NCBI RefSeq assembly: GCF_016055185.1
Contig: NZ_JAECVR010000031.1
Span: 1-33,326 of the forward strand
From: Paenactinomyces guangxiensis
GTDB taxonomy: Bacteria > Bacillota > Bacilli > Thermoactinomycetales > Thermoactinomycetaceae
Reading direction: 5' to 3'
DNA: 33,326 nt
A program made the position numbers and the translations under genes. Every line of letters begins with the position of its first letter. Within the stretch, counting starts at the first letter, position 1. The notes beneath the pieces were generated by a model. The model was given only the letters and a program-made list of their open reading frames with translations. It was not told where the DNA came from and searched no databases. Shown here piece after piece: positions 17,467 to 26,272 of this stretch.

Positions 17467-19115
17467 GTATAAAAGGTCGTGACAAAGAGTTTCGAACTCC
17501 CAAAGTCACTTATGTAGACTTTAAGCATATAGAGATGGATCGTGTATTGACAAACTTGTTTCCACGATTAAAATATGAGGGGTTTTCCAATCGTCGAGTA
17601 GGTCGAATGGACTTAAGTATTGATGAATTTTTAGACGAATTTCTTGAACATCCTGAGTGGTTTAAAGGTTTCGATCTTTATCCAGATGTGGTTCGGAAAT
17701 GGATTGAGACTGATTTGATGGATGTTGTAAATCGTGGAAAGGCGAATCAGGCAGTAGCAGCACCACGCCCCTTACATGGAAATACTTATAAGTTTCGAAA
17801 TACTAAACATTCACGGGATTATGGTGCTGCTGAGCAGATTTATTGGATGCTGTATTATGCCCGAAAAGGCAGGGGTCAGGCGGCGCGTGATGCACTAAAA
17901 CGATTTTTCTTTCCAGGAGTTGATTTAGTAACAGACCGCTATGACTCCAAAGTTGTGGTGGATGTAGAGACCCAGGCGCTCTTACGTCTGGACCAACAAG
18001 TGACACAGGATGCAAAGGATTCTACAGAACCTCTTAGGTTGCAACCACTTTGTATTGGACAGGCTGATCTTCTAGCTGATGACATCTTACGATTGTTAGC
18101 TTATGAATCCTATGTACCTCGCTCAGTTTTGGTGGATTATCTTAAGACATTGTTAGCTTTTCATCTAGGCTTATATCATCTTAAATTACTCTATCTTCTT
18201 CCTAAAATAGTCAAACAACAGTCAGGAAGTGATATTTGTACAGTTAAAGAATGTCCTGCTAATCCAAGTCATCCACGTTCCATGGAAGGTTGTCCTTATC
18301 ATATTGCATTGATTATTGATATGGGGGATGCAACCAATAATCATATGCAGAAACTTTCTATTTATTCAGCGGATCGTTTTTATAGGCAAATACCCATTTT
18401 TATTCAAGCTAATTTTATTGTTAAAAAGATGGATGAAATGGCAGAATATCTACGCAAAATTGGTAAGCTTGGAACAAGTCATACTGTGGCTGATTTGGTT
18501 CAGTTTTTAAGATCAGAATACAATTCAGATCGACAAGCTTACTTCAAATCACGCTTAGCTAGTCTAATCGAAGAATCTAGCATGGGTACTGAAGATGTTG
18601 ATCCTGAGATCCGAAATGTCATCGATTTGGGGCTGGATGAGTTTCATACTTTTATTGAGATATTAATGGCTTACCGTGGAAATTATCATCGTCAAGCGAT
18701 TGTTAAATGTTTGGACTCACTTTTAATGAAAAATAAGGAAACAGGAATTCTCGCTCAAGCCAAAGGAAAAGGAAGCCCAAGAAGATTTGTTCTGAGTAGT
18801 AAGTTGCTCGAAGTTCTTTTACAACTTGCTGTTCTTACACAAAAGAACGGTAGATTTGTTACACGCGAACTTCGAATTGAAGAACTTCTGGAGTTTTTGC
18901 GGGAAAGGTATGGGCTTTATATTGATCGATTACCTAAAGATCAGCAGAATAGCAAAAATGTTTTAGAGCAGCGAGCACTCAGACTGAACCTCGAAGCTTT
19001 CAAAAAACGATTGAGAGAAATTGGTTTTTATGAAGATTTATCTGACGCGTATATTACTCAAAAAGTTTCACCTAGATATAAGATTCAAGAAACAAATGAA
19101 GTGGGTTTGAGATAA
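17463..19115 (+). CDS. Unrecognised conserved defence-operon protein with Cys cluster
   Basis: I do not recognise this 550-residue protein. It starts at GTG 17463, which overlaps the kinase stop codon, with GGAGG about eight bases upstream. It is largely helical and charged and has no signal peptide or membrane segment. A small Cys set at residues 259, 264 and 277, close to His residues, could bind zinc. The C-terminal third (about 390-540) has helical segments that could form a winged-helix or dimer region, but this is only an impression. Its fixed position between the kinase and the large ATPase suggests a structural subunit or a kinase target of the same complex. Confidence 0.75.
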   Translation: MSIKGRDKEFRTPKVTYVDFKHIEMDRVLTNLFPRLKYEGFSNRRVGRMDLSIDEFLDEFLEHPEWFKGFDLYPDVVRKWIETDLMDVVNRGKANQAVAAPRPLHGNTYKFRNTKHSRDYGAAEQIYWMLYYARKGRGQAARDALKRFFFPGVDLVTDRYDSKVVVDVETQALLRLDQQVTQDAKDSTEPLRLQPLCIGQADLLADDILRLLAYESYVPRSVLVDYLKTLLAFHLGLYHLKLLYLLPKIVKQQSGSDICTVKECPANPSHPRSMEGCPYHIALIIDMGDATNNHMQKLSIYSADRFYRQIPIFIQANFIVKKMDEMAEYLRKIGKLGTSHTVADLVQFLRSEYNSDRQAYFKSRLASLIEESSMGTEDVDPEIRNVIDLGLDEFHTFIEILMAYRGNYHRQAIVKCLDSLLMKNKETGILAQAKGKGSPRRFVLSSKLLEVLLQLAVLTQKNGRFVTRELRIEELLEFLRERYGLYIDRLPKDQQNSKNVLEQRALRLNLEAFKKRLREIGFYEDLSDAYITQKVSPRYKIQETNEVGLR

Positions 19116-19127
19116 GGGGAGATAAAG

Positions 19128-22100
19128 ATGAGTCATACATTTAAGGAATTAGACGTAAACAAGCAAAACGATGCTATTGCAGCTATTTTATGCCCCCAGA
19201 TCCAATCCATCCTTTATGAGCGAGCCCCAGGACATTGTATGCGGGTTACTGACTTAGATGACGATATTATGGAATTAGTATGCTCTGAACTACGAAAGCA
19301 ACAGCCTGATGCGAATGTATATATTTTAGCTAATAATCAGGAAATGGATTCTTATCGAATCACTTCGACAAAGCTTGTTGAGTTGAGAAATCCTTTAGCG
19401 AATGGTGAGCTTCGACCACCACTTCTTGTTTTTATTCCCATTTCACTACGTACTAGTGCTGAGGACTCGTTCGGAGTGGCCACATTTGAGGATCTATCAT
19501 TTACTGAGGTGTATAAAGAGTTAATAGATGCACTATTAGAGCGTGTGCCAGCAACTCTTGTAGGATATGTAAGAAGCATTTTTCAGTTGCTAGATGAAGA
19601 AAATTGGATTTTTGCAGATGAAGTGGCAAAAGTTCGCTATTTGTTAACTGCTATCGAAAATGGTGTAGATGGTGAAACGCTTGGAGCTAGTCTTTATGAA
19701 TTAATGCTCATTCCAGATTTTAAATTATTCCATGATCCAGTATTAATTAATGGAAAAATCCACAGAAATCTTGAGTGTGTTCGTCAGTTAATGAGTTCAC
19801 ATAAATCGATTCGAGGTCGAGTTGCTGATTTAGGATTAAGTGATAAGACATTGATCGATTATCTGAATGTGTTTTTTGAGCAGTTTGATATTCAGGAGCC
19901 AGAAAAATGGACTCGCCCTATCACGTTGGATCGAAAGTGGTGGTCCATTTCGTATGACAAGTGGAAGTTTAAAGAGGAATTGTCGCTGGATACTGTCAAC
20001 ATTGTGGTTGTTGAAACAGATTTGCCAGTTGTGAAGGAAGATGAATCTGACGAACAATTGTCTGAACTCATTGGTCAACAAGTTTTAATTCCGAGTAAAC
20101 GTCAGAAGATAAAAGTGGTTTTTGAAGTGAATCCAACTCCAACAAAGGTTAGAGGACTTGATCATTTTACCATTCAAATTTTATCCCATGATGGTAGCTT
20201 AGTTGGAAAATCTAAGAAAGTAAATGTTGGATCAAAAAAGGGAAATAAATTTACAGTTCAGCTGACAAAGCTGCATCAAGTAGATTTCGAAGAAGGTTGG
20301 CACTATATCCGTGTTCTCCCTTGGACTGCTGAGGGAGATCCAATTCCAATGGTGGAAGACAGAGATTCTTATGGTTCTCCCAAGGGTTCAAATGAGAGTG
20401 AACTTTTTTATGTCAAGCTTGATGGATTTATTGAGGATTCTCGACCCCAAAGAGCCATTCCTAAAGAAAAAAGTTTAGAACACGCTAGAATACGATTACA
20501 ATTGACTGCGTTGAACGATGATCGTGATCCTAATGATATTGTTTTAAATGAAATCAGTTGGTTAGAAAGAGGCAAAAAAGGGGGTTCCAAGGAAGAAGTT
20601 TTGATGGCCAAATTTGGTCGGGAAGGTACTGTTCAAATTCCTGTATCTCGAATACTTAAAGACATCGAGCAACAAATACTCTCTAAACCAGAACACCTTT
20701 CTGGGTGGAGATTATTCATCGATAGAAATTCGCCAGGGGATTTAAGTGAAATAAAGTCTTCTTTGCTATCTACTATGGAAGTAGAATCTTTTCTCGCAGC
20801 TAGGACTGAATTTTTTAATGCTGTTCGAAAAGGATCATTTGAGCTTGTGGTACAAGCAACTTCTTTTAGAGATTTAGAGCCAATCTGTATGTCCTATACA
20901 AACTCCTATCTTAACTTAGTACAGAGATTAACTGATCAAGCTCAAGCCTCATCTGGTACAGATCAACAAATTATTCTGCAACAGATTCGAAAGTTATTGG
21001 CAGTTGATTCCATTCAGGTTGTGATGACAGATTTTCGTGGAAGACAGAAAGAAGCCATTCTTGTTGCACCAACTCATCCTATAAGAGTGTTATGGCAGAC
21101 GGCTTGGACAAAACTGGGACAACAATGGATTCGTCAACTCAAAGATGGTGGAAAAGATCATATTCCTTCTGTTCGAGATGCTTTATTAAAGAAACTTCAG
21201 CCTCTTCACTTTCCTGTGGGTATACCAGCTGAAGATGGCCGTATCTTTGCTTCTGTTGACAATCTGACCCCATTTTGGGGGCTGTATGCACCAACTACAG
21301 AAAATAATACAAGAGGATTATTGGCTGAGATATGCACAATACTGGGTTTACCAGAGCCTACTATTACAGTTAATGAACTATCAGCTAATGTCTTAGCTTC
21401 AAAGATTGAACGATATCTTTCCCAACATCCTTATGTTCGAGAACTATCCATTAACTTTTTTAATCCTGGAACTGGATCTGTACTTGCTGAGGTATTAGTT
21501 GCTTTACAACAGAAGCGAGAGTTTTCAGATCTTCGCTATAATATACGGCTATTTTCGGCTGAACCAGATGAGCCGTCATTAGGTGAGGTTCTTGAGGAAA
21601 TGCTAAAACTTGGTTCCGATCTGGCACATGAGGCAGCTGATATTTTTGCTGTTTCTACAGGTAGTCACTTACACTCTAAATTGAAATTAGGTAAACATGC
21701 CTTTTCGGATTTTCGAAACAAAACTAAGCAGTATAGTGCACATATCAGCATATTACTTGATGTATTTCCAGCAGAAGAATTAGGTGTCAAAGAAGCTACA
21801 GAAAGCCTAGTTCCTCTTTATGGATTAATACAAGATTATCAGAGTGAATTTGTGGATGATGATAATGGCTCATTTTGGCATAAAAGTCCTGTTATTGGTG
21901 ATGGGCTGATAACAGATAATAAAGATTCCGCTTTCAAGCTTCTTTCGTCACTAAACAAAAGTCTTTGTTTAGCTACTTCTGCTGTTGCTACGTCAGGTGC
22001 CAATTTTAAAGGAGTTCCAATGATTACTTTAGGCCTTAATGTAGAACAGAGGGAGTTAATTCATGAAGTACATCAACTTAGCGATTGGGTAATAACCATT

Positions 22101-24593
22101 GATCGAAATATGGGGATTGAGTTTTTTGATCATGGTGGATATAAGAATAGACCAGATTACCTTATTGATTTTGTTCCAGGTGCTGACTCACCGATGTCAC
22201 ACAATTTAATTATCTCTTCGAGATCAACAGACGAACTTGTAACCATGTTAAAACCTGTCATGGAAAGTCATGGTTTATCTGTTGGACAAGATCAAGCAGC
22301 TGAAATCTTGTCCCATCTTCGCTCTCTTTCAGGTCAGCTCGCTTTAAAACTGATCTCTGCACCTACACAACAAGCAGAGGCTCTTGGATTAGCATTAGCT
22401 CGACTTTATTTGGAGTATCAAGGTGCTTTGTCAAATCAAATTATTGTCCCGCTTGATGCCCATATTGAATTGTATCGTGCTGCAGGAGAAAACAGTGGGG
22501 AGGATGTTTTTAATTATCAAAGGACAGATCTTGCCCTATTTGATCTTGATTTGAAGCAAAAAAACATTACCTGTAATTTGATTGAAGTAAAGTGTTACTC
22601 TGAAGTTGGTAGTCTTGCTGCGTATAATCAATTAAAAGAAAGAATTACTCAACAGATTAATCAAAGCGAGAGGATTCTACAGCGGCATTTTGACCCATCG
22701 TGGAAGTCTCCTGACCGTCCAGATCGTTTATTAAAAAGTCGAGAGTTAGAGCAAATCCTTAAGTTTTATCTGGAACGGGCGATCCGATACGGGATTTTTG
22801 ACTCTGAAGCAGCACAGGAAGCAAGAGAATTTTTACAGTCTATAGAAAACGGCTATACTCTTCGATTCCAACGTTGTGCTTTAATTTTTGACTTTGAGAA
22901 GAATGGAACAGAGTCTCCAGACAATGAGGTAGGGATTGAATTCCATAGAATCGGAAGAGATTTAATTCATGCATTATTAGAAGGTTGTCGTGTTAAAAGA
23001 GATGCTCAAACAAGTGAGGAGAATGGGGCTACAAGCCAGTCTCTCAGTGATCTTTTCATTCCAGAAGTACCAAAATTGCAGACAGCGGCTTTTATTGCTC
23101 CAAATCGAGAACGGATTACTACTGTTGAAGAACAAGTTATATCATCAGTAAAAGATGAAAATGAGGATAAGCAAAGTAGTAAGCAGTCTTTAGCGGCTGA
23201 ATCCTCGAGAAATAATGAGTATAAGCAAAAGAAAACTGATCTCAATTTGGTACAACAAGATGCAGACGAAGGAAATGAAATAATAATAGATCCATTCGCT
23301 GAATATACCTCTTCAGCAAAAGAGAGCAGTCAAGATGAAAAACTTACTTCTGGAAAAATAGATGAGAAGAGTAAGGTGAAGGAAAAAACTTCAGTTGATT
23401 ATGATGTCATATTAGGAGTCAGTGAAGATTCTCCACAGTATGGTATCTTAGGTGAAGTAGCCAGCAGAAAAGTTGCGATAGATTTAAATCAGACAAATAC
23501 AATTAGTCTATTTGGAGTTCAGGGTGGTGGGAAAAGTTATACTTTGGGTACTGTGGTCGAGATGGCTACTATGCCTATTGAGAATGTGAATACTCTCCCC
23601 AGTCCACTAGCAACTGTCATTTTCCATTATAGTCCAACGCAAGATTATGCACCTGAGTTTACTTCTATGATTCATGCAAATGCCGTAGAAACTGAAGTTA
23701 ATATTCTTAGAGAGCGATTTGCTGGCAATCCACAAGCTCTTAAGGATGTTCTAATTCTCACACCAGCAGACAAGCTTGAGGAGCGTCAGGCAGAGTATCC
23801 AGATATTGAAGTGAGACCAATTGCTTTTTCATCTTCCGAACTCAAGGCTACTCATTGGAAGTTCTTAATGGGGGCTGTCGGTAACCAGAGTATGTATATG
23901 CGTCAAGTCACCCAAATAATGAGGCGATTAAGAAATAATTTAACGTTGAGTGCATTAAAAAATGGTATCAACGATTCTAGTCTATCTGATCATCTTAAGG
24001 AATTAGCTTTAACACGTCTACAGTTTGCTGGAGAGTACATTGACGATTCGCAAAGTCTTCAGTCTCTTATAAGACCTGGTAGATTAATTATTGTAGACCT
24101 ACGTGATGAGTATATTGAAAAAGATGAGGCACTTGGACTATTTGTGGTTATGTTGCAGATTTTTTCTGAGGCAAAATTCGAAAACCAACCATTTAATAAG
24201 CTAGTTGTATTTGACGAGGCGCACAAATACATCGAAAATGATGACTTAGTGTCAGAACTTGTGGAAGTAGTAAGGGAAATGAGGCATAAAGGTACAAGTA
24301 TTATGGTGGCTTCTCAAGATCCTCCGTCAGTTCCTATCTCTCTAATTGAATTTTCTACACAAATTATTATGCATAAATTCAACTCGCCAGCTTGGCTCAA
24401 GCATATTCAAAAGGCCAATGCTGCACTTAGTGAATTAACTCCTGAAAAAATGAGTTGGCTCGGAACAGGAGAAGCCTATGTATGGTCAAGTAAGGCTAGT
24501 GATGATTCCTTCACAAAAGGTGCAGTAAAGATAAAATGTCGACCAAGAGTCACCCAGCATGGTGGAGGAACTAAAACAGCCGTTAAGATTTAA
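19128..24593 (+). CDS. Giant HerA/FtsK-like ATPase with internal nuclease-like domain
   Basis: An 1821-residue protein, likely the DNA-translocating or effector component of the methylase operon. The C-terminal 380 residues form a HerA/VirB4-type ATPase: Walker A GVQGGGKS at 1463-1470 and Walker B LVVFDEAH with Asp1696-Glu1697. A PD-(D/E)xK-like pattern lies at Asp1134 and Glu1153-Val-Lys1155, inside LIEVKCYSE. A charged, low-complexity linker at about 1290-1425 separates the two parts. The N-terminal 1000 residues are not recognised. The overall design recalls the DndH/DptH class of large defence ATPases. GGGGAGA at 19117-19123 precedes the ATG. It is the last gene of the operon, with a terminator at 24681. 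Confidence 0.82.
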   Translation: MSHTFKELDVNKQNDAIAAILCPQIQSILYERAPGHCMRVTDLDDDIMELVCSELRKQQPDANVYILANNQEMDSYRITSTKLVELRNPLANGELRPPLLVFIPISLRTSAEDSFGVATFEDLSFTEVYKELIDALLERVPATLVGYVRSIFQLLDEENWIFADEVAKVRYLLTAIENGVDGETLGASLYELMLIPDFKLFHDPVLINGKIHRNLECVRQLMSSHKSIRGRVADLGLSDKTLIDYLNVFFEQFDIQEPEKWTRPITLDRKWWSISYDKWKFKEELSLDTVNIVVVETDLPVVKEDESDEQLSELIGQQVLIPSKRQKIKVVFEVNPTPTKVRGLDHFTIQILSHDGSLVGKSKKVNVGSKKGNKFTVQLTKLHQVDFEEGWHYIRVLPWTAEGDPIPMVEDRDSYGSPKGSNESELFYVKLDGFIEDSRPQRAIPKEKSLEHARIRLQLTALNDDRDPNDIVLNEISWLERGKKGGSKEEVLMAKFGREGTVQIPVSRILKDIEQQILSKPEHLSGWRLFIDRNSPGDLSEIKSSLLSTMEVESFLAARTEFFNAVRKGSFELVVQATSFRDLEPICMSYTNSYLNLVQRLTDQAQASSGTDQQIILQQIRKLLAVDSIQVVMTDFRGRQKEAILVAPTHPIRVLWQTAWTKLGQQWIRQLKDGGKDHIPSVRDALLKKLQPLHFPVGIPAEDGRIFASVDNLTPFWGLYAPTTENNTRGLLAEICTILGLPEPTITVNELSANVLASKIERYLSQHPYVRELSINFFNPGTGSVLAEVLVALQQKREFSDLRYNIRLFSAEPDEPSLGEVLEEMLKLGSDLAHEAADIFAVSTGSHLHSKLKLGKHAFSDFRNKTKQYSAHISILLDVFPAEELGVKEATESLVPLYGLIQDYQSEFVDDDNGSFWHKSPVIGDGLITDNKDSAFKLLSSLNKSLCLATSAVATSGANFKGVPMITLGLNVEQRELIHEVHQLSDWVITIDRNMGIEFFDHGGYKNRPDYLIDFVPGADSPMSHNLIISSRSTDELVTMLKPVMESHGLSVGQDQAAEILSHLRSLSGQLALKLISAPTQQAEALGLALARLYLEYQGALSNQIIVPLDAHIELYRAAGENSGEDVFNYQRTDLALFDLDLKQKNITCNLIEVKCYSEVGSLAAYNQLKERITQQINQSERILQRHFDPSWKSPDRPDRLLKSRELEQILKFYLERAIRYGIFDSEAAQEAREFLQSIENGYTLRFQRCALIFDFEKNGTESPDNEVGIEFHRIGRDLIHALLEGCRVKRDAQTSEENGATSQSLSDLFIPEVPKLQTAAFIAPNRERITTVEEQVISSVKDENEDKQSSKQSLAAESSRNNEYKQKKTDLNLVQQDADEGNEIIIDPFAEYTSSAKESSQDEKLTSGKIDEKSKVKEKTSVDYDVILGVSEDSPQYGILGEVASRKVAIDLNQTNTISLFGVQGGGKSYTLGTVVEMATMPIENVNTLPSPLATVIFHYSPTQDYAPEFTSMIHANAVETEVNILRERFAGNPQALKDVLILTPADKLEERQAEYPDIEVRPIAFSSSELKATHWKFLMGAVGNQSMYMRQVTQIMRRLRNNLTLSALKNGINDSSLSDHLKELALTRLQFAGEYIDDSQSLQSLIRPGRLIIVDLRDEYIEKDEALGLFVVMLQIFSEAKFENQPFNKLVVFDEAHKYIENDDLVSELVEVVREMRHKGTSIMVASQDPPSVPISLIEFSTQIIMHKFNSPAWLKHIQKANAALSELTPEKMSWLGTGEAYVWSSKASDDSFTKGAVKIKCRPRVTQHGGGTKTAVKI

Positions 24594-24680
24594 TTTCTCA
24601 ACGAATGAGGGTATAAGGCACAAGGTGTTGTTGAGTTAGTATAATTGAGCTAGTTAAAAATATCGTGTTTCGATTGCAGG

Positions 24681-24719
24681 AACCCTACCGTGTTTATGAT
24701 AAGATTGGTAGGGTTTTTT
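24681..24719 (+). terminator. Rho-independent terminator of the methylase operon
   Basis: AACCCTACC (24681-24689) pairs perfectly with GGTAGGGTT (24707-24715), and the stem runs into a T-run ending at 24719. It lies 87 bases after the ATPase stop codon. In the 335-base gap from 24594 to 24928 there is also a TATAAT at 24640 with no good -35; I see no gene there. Confidence 0.85.
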
Positions 24720-24928
24720 GTTTATCTATGGTTAGCTTCCATAGACTTGATAGACAAAAATCACTTCTCAGCAAATCAATGGCTTTTCATCTCCTGCCTA
24801 AGAATTATATATAGGTATGAATTATATGATAGCTCCTTTTTGGGCTGGCTTTATTTTGTGTTGCTAATAACTTGACTTCCCTGTACCAACTGGTTACGTT
24901 TCCTCTACAAAATCAGGAGGTACGGGAA

Positions 24929-25435
24929 ATGAAGAATAGATACATTATAGCTGATAAAATCTTGAAAGTGTATGCACATAGAAAAGGTGAGGAGTTTGAG
25001 TTCTTATTTGATACAGCTGATCTAGATTTACTTCTGAACCTCAAAAACACCTTACGAGTAAATCAAGATGGATATCTAGTTCACCAATTTCAGAAAGATG
25101 GACGAAATCACACACAGTTTATCCACAGGATTTTAATGGGAGAGCCAGATGGTTTACTAGTGGACCATAGGAACGGAAACAGACAAGACAATAGAAGGTG
25201 TAATTTGAGAGTGGCTACACACCAAGAGAACCAGAGGAACAGAAGAGGTAGTCATGCCGCCTCTGGATATCGAAATGTCTACTATATGAAGAGCCGAGAT
25301 AAGTATCAAGTGAGACTAAAGATTAACGGTAAGATGAAGAACTTTGGATACTACAAAGACGTTGAGGAAGCAAATAAGGTAGCGTATGAAGCTAGAGCGA
25401 AGTATTTTGGAGAGTTCTCTGGAAATATCGCTTAA
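24929..25435 (+). CDS. HNH endonuclease with AP2 DNA-binding domain
   Basis: A free-standing homing-type endonuclease of the kind found in phages and integrated elements. I chose ATG 24929 because AGGAGG at 24915-24920 precedes it; the frame is open further upstream without such a site. The HNH motif lies at residues 65-95: IHR, then VDHRNGN and DNRRCNLR, with His80 and Asn residues in place. An AP2-like domain fills residues 112-168 (GYRNVYYMKSRDKYQVRL and FGYYKDVEEA). The 168-residue length is standard. It sits between the methylase operon and a tRNA fragment. A decayed relative lies at the right end of the window. Confidence 0.9.
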   Translation: MKNRYIIADKILKVYAHRKGEEFEFLFDTADLDLLLNLKNTLRVNQDGYLVHQFQKDGRNHTQFIHRILMGEPDGLLVDHRNGNRQDNRRCNLRVATHQENQRNRRGSHAASGYRNVYYMKSRDKYQVRLKINGKMKNFGYYKDVEEANKVAYEARAKYFGEFSGNIA

Positions 25436-25503
25436 TCAAAATCATACTGAGATTTTATCATAGGCTCTCTTTTTCATAGCCTCATCTACCTTTGTATACT
25501 CAA

Positions 25504-25560
25504 GTTACATTCCCTTATAGGGGACATTTTTTATTTCTCAAGATGCGCAGAGAATGTAAC
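25504..25560. repeat. Widely spaced inverted repeat GTTACATTC / GAATGTAAC
   Basis: Two perfect nine-base arms lie at 25504-25512 and 25552-25560, separated by 39 bases. The spacer contains the weak terminator at 25510. Possible roles are an integrase or regulator binding site, or chance in AT-rich DNA. Confidence 0.35.
25510..25532 (+). terminator. Weak terminator after the HNH gene
   Basis: TTCCC (25510-25514) pairs with GGGGA (25520-25524), including one wobble pair, around a TTATA loop. A run of six T follows at 25527-25532. The stem is short, so efficiency is doubtful. Confidence 0.35.
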
Positions 25561-25909
25561 AGCAGATTGTTTGGACATCTTTGTCCTACCAATTTATTAG
25601 TAAAGGCAGAGAGTAGAGATCCTAGAGAGGAAGTTACTGTTAGAGAATAGGAGAAGTACTCAAGCAGCCTACTTCAAAAGTAGTGAAGTGATTTGACAAG
25701 AGAGCGTTTGAAGTAAGGAGTTGGTGAGAATAAGAGAAAAGGAAGCTATCTTCTTTACAATGAAGGTGTCACAAACATTGACGGATGCCTAAAACCGCTT
25801 CTATACTGGACTTAACACTATTGTATTGAAGTAGTCTCACTGCTATAAAAGGTATATCTCTCCCTTAAACTCTGCTACTTTCAAGGGGATAGAGAATCTC
25901 ACTCTCGCA

Positions 25910-25959
25910 CTTCACTCGTAATGAAGGGGTCGCAGGTTCGAGTCCTGTCTCCAGCACCA
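25910..25959 (+). tRNA. Partial tRNA-Thr(CGU): 3' part only, probable attachment-site scar
   Basis: The 3' two thirds of a tRNA are clear: anticodon stem CTTCA/TGAAG (25910-25914, 25922-25926) with loop CTCGTAA and anticodon CGT at 25917-25919; variable loop GGGTC; T arm GCAGG-TTCGAGT-CCTGT; acceptor strand CTCCAGC, discriminator A and encoded CCA ending at 25959. The 5' acceptor strand (GCTGGAG expected) and the D arm are absent upstream, so the gene is not functional. Integrases commonly insert elements at tRNA 3' ends and leave exactly such a copy at the distal end, followed by the original terminator, as seen here. Confidence 0.8.
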
Positions 25960-25963
25960 AAGG

Positions 25964-25991
25964 AAACCTCTGCGGAAGCGGGGGTTTTTTT
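25964..25991 (+). terminator. Rho-independent terminator following the tRNA fragment
   Basis: AAACCTCTGC (25964-25973) pairs with GCGGGGGTTT (25978-25987) around a GGAA loop with two G-T wobbles. A run of seven T spans 25985-25991. It begins five bases after the tRNA CCA end, as expected for the original terminator of a tRNA gene. Confidence 0.8.
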
Positions 25992-26272
25992 GTATGGAAA
26001 ATTGTGGTTGGGGGTGGGTTGCGAACCTTTCACTAGATTAAAGGGAATTGGTTCTCCGATGACTGAAAGATTAGGGAAATTTAACTTTTGAAATTAATGG
26101 CCAAAATACAAAGAAAAAGCAAGACTGTCAGAAGAATGAGTTGATCTAAGTTAAGTTAATATCTTATTTAAATTATATTCAATATAAAAATAGGAAAAAT
26201 GCACTATTGTATATTCTTTTTGGATATATTTATAATCAATGTCAAAATAGTAATTATAAGGGATGTTATAAC

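Larger units (their letters stand above)
25436..26272. other. Non-coding junction region between two defence modules
   Basis: No gene is visible over 837 bases. The stretch holds a weak terminator, a nine-base inverted repeat, a partial tRNA with its own terminator, and a very AT-rich leader (about 26150-26272) for the pPIWI_RE genes. AAGGGA at 26258-26263 precedes the next start by nine bases. The 25560-25900 part is full of short stop-interrupted frames and looks like decayed sequence, but I cannot identify a parent gene. Confidence 0.6.

Noticed and set aside
7906..24593. BREX or DISARM assignment for the methylase operon
   Set aside because: The kinase resembles PglW and there is a methylase, but no PglZ phosphatase, PglX-type methylase, or DISARM-type DrmA/DrmB gene is present.
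24690..24875. Short hydrophobic open frame after the large ATPase gene
   Set aside because: It starts inside the terminator hairpin and has no ribosome binding site.
25910..25959. Functional tRNA gene
   Set aside because: The acceptor 5' strand and D arm are absent upstream, so only a 3' fragment is present.
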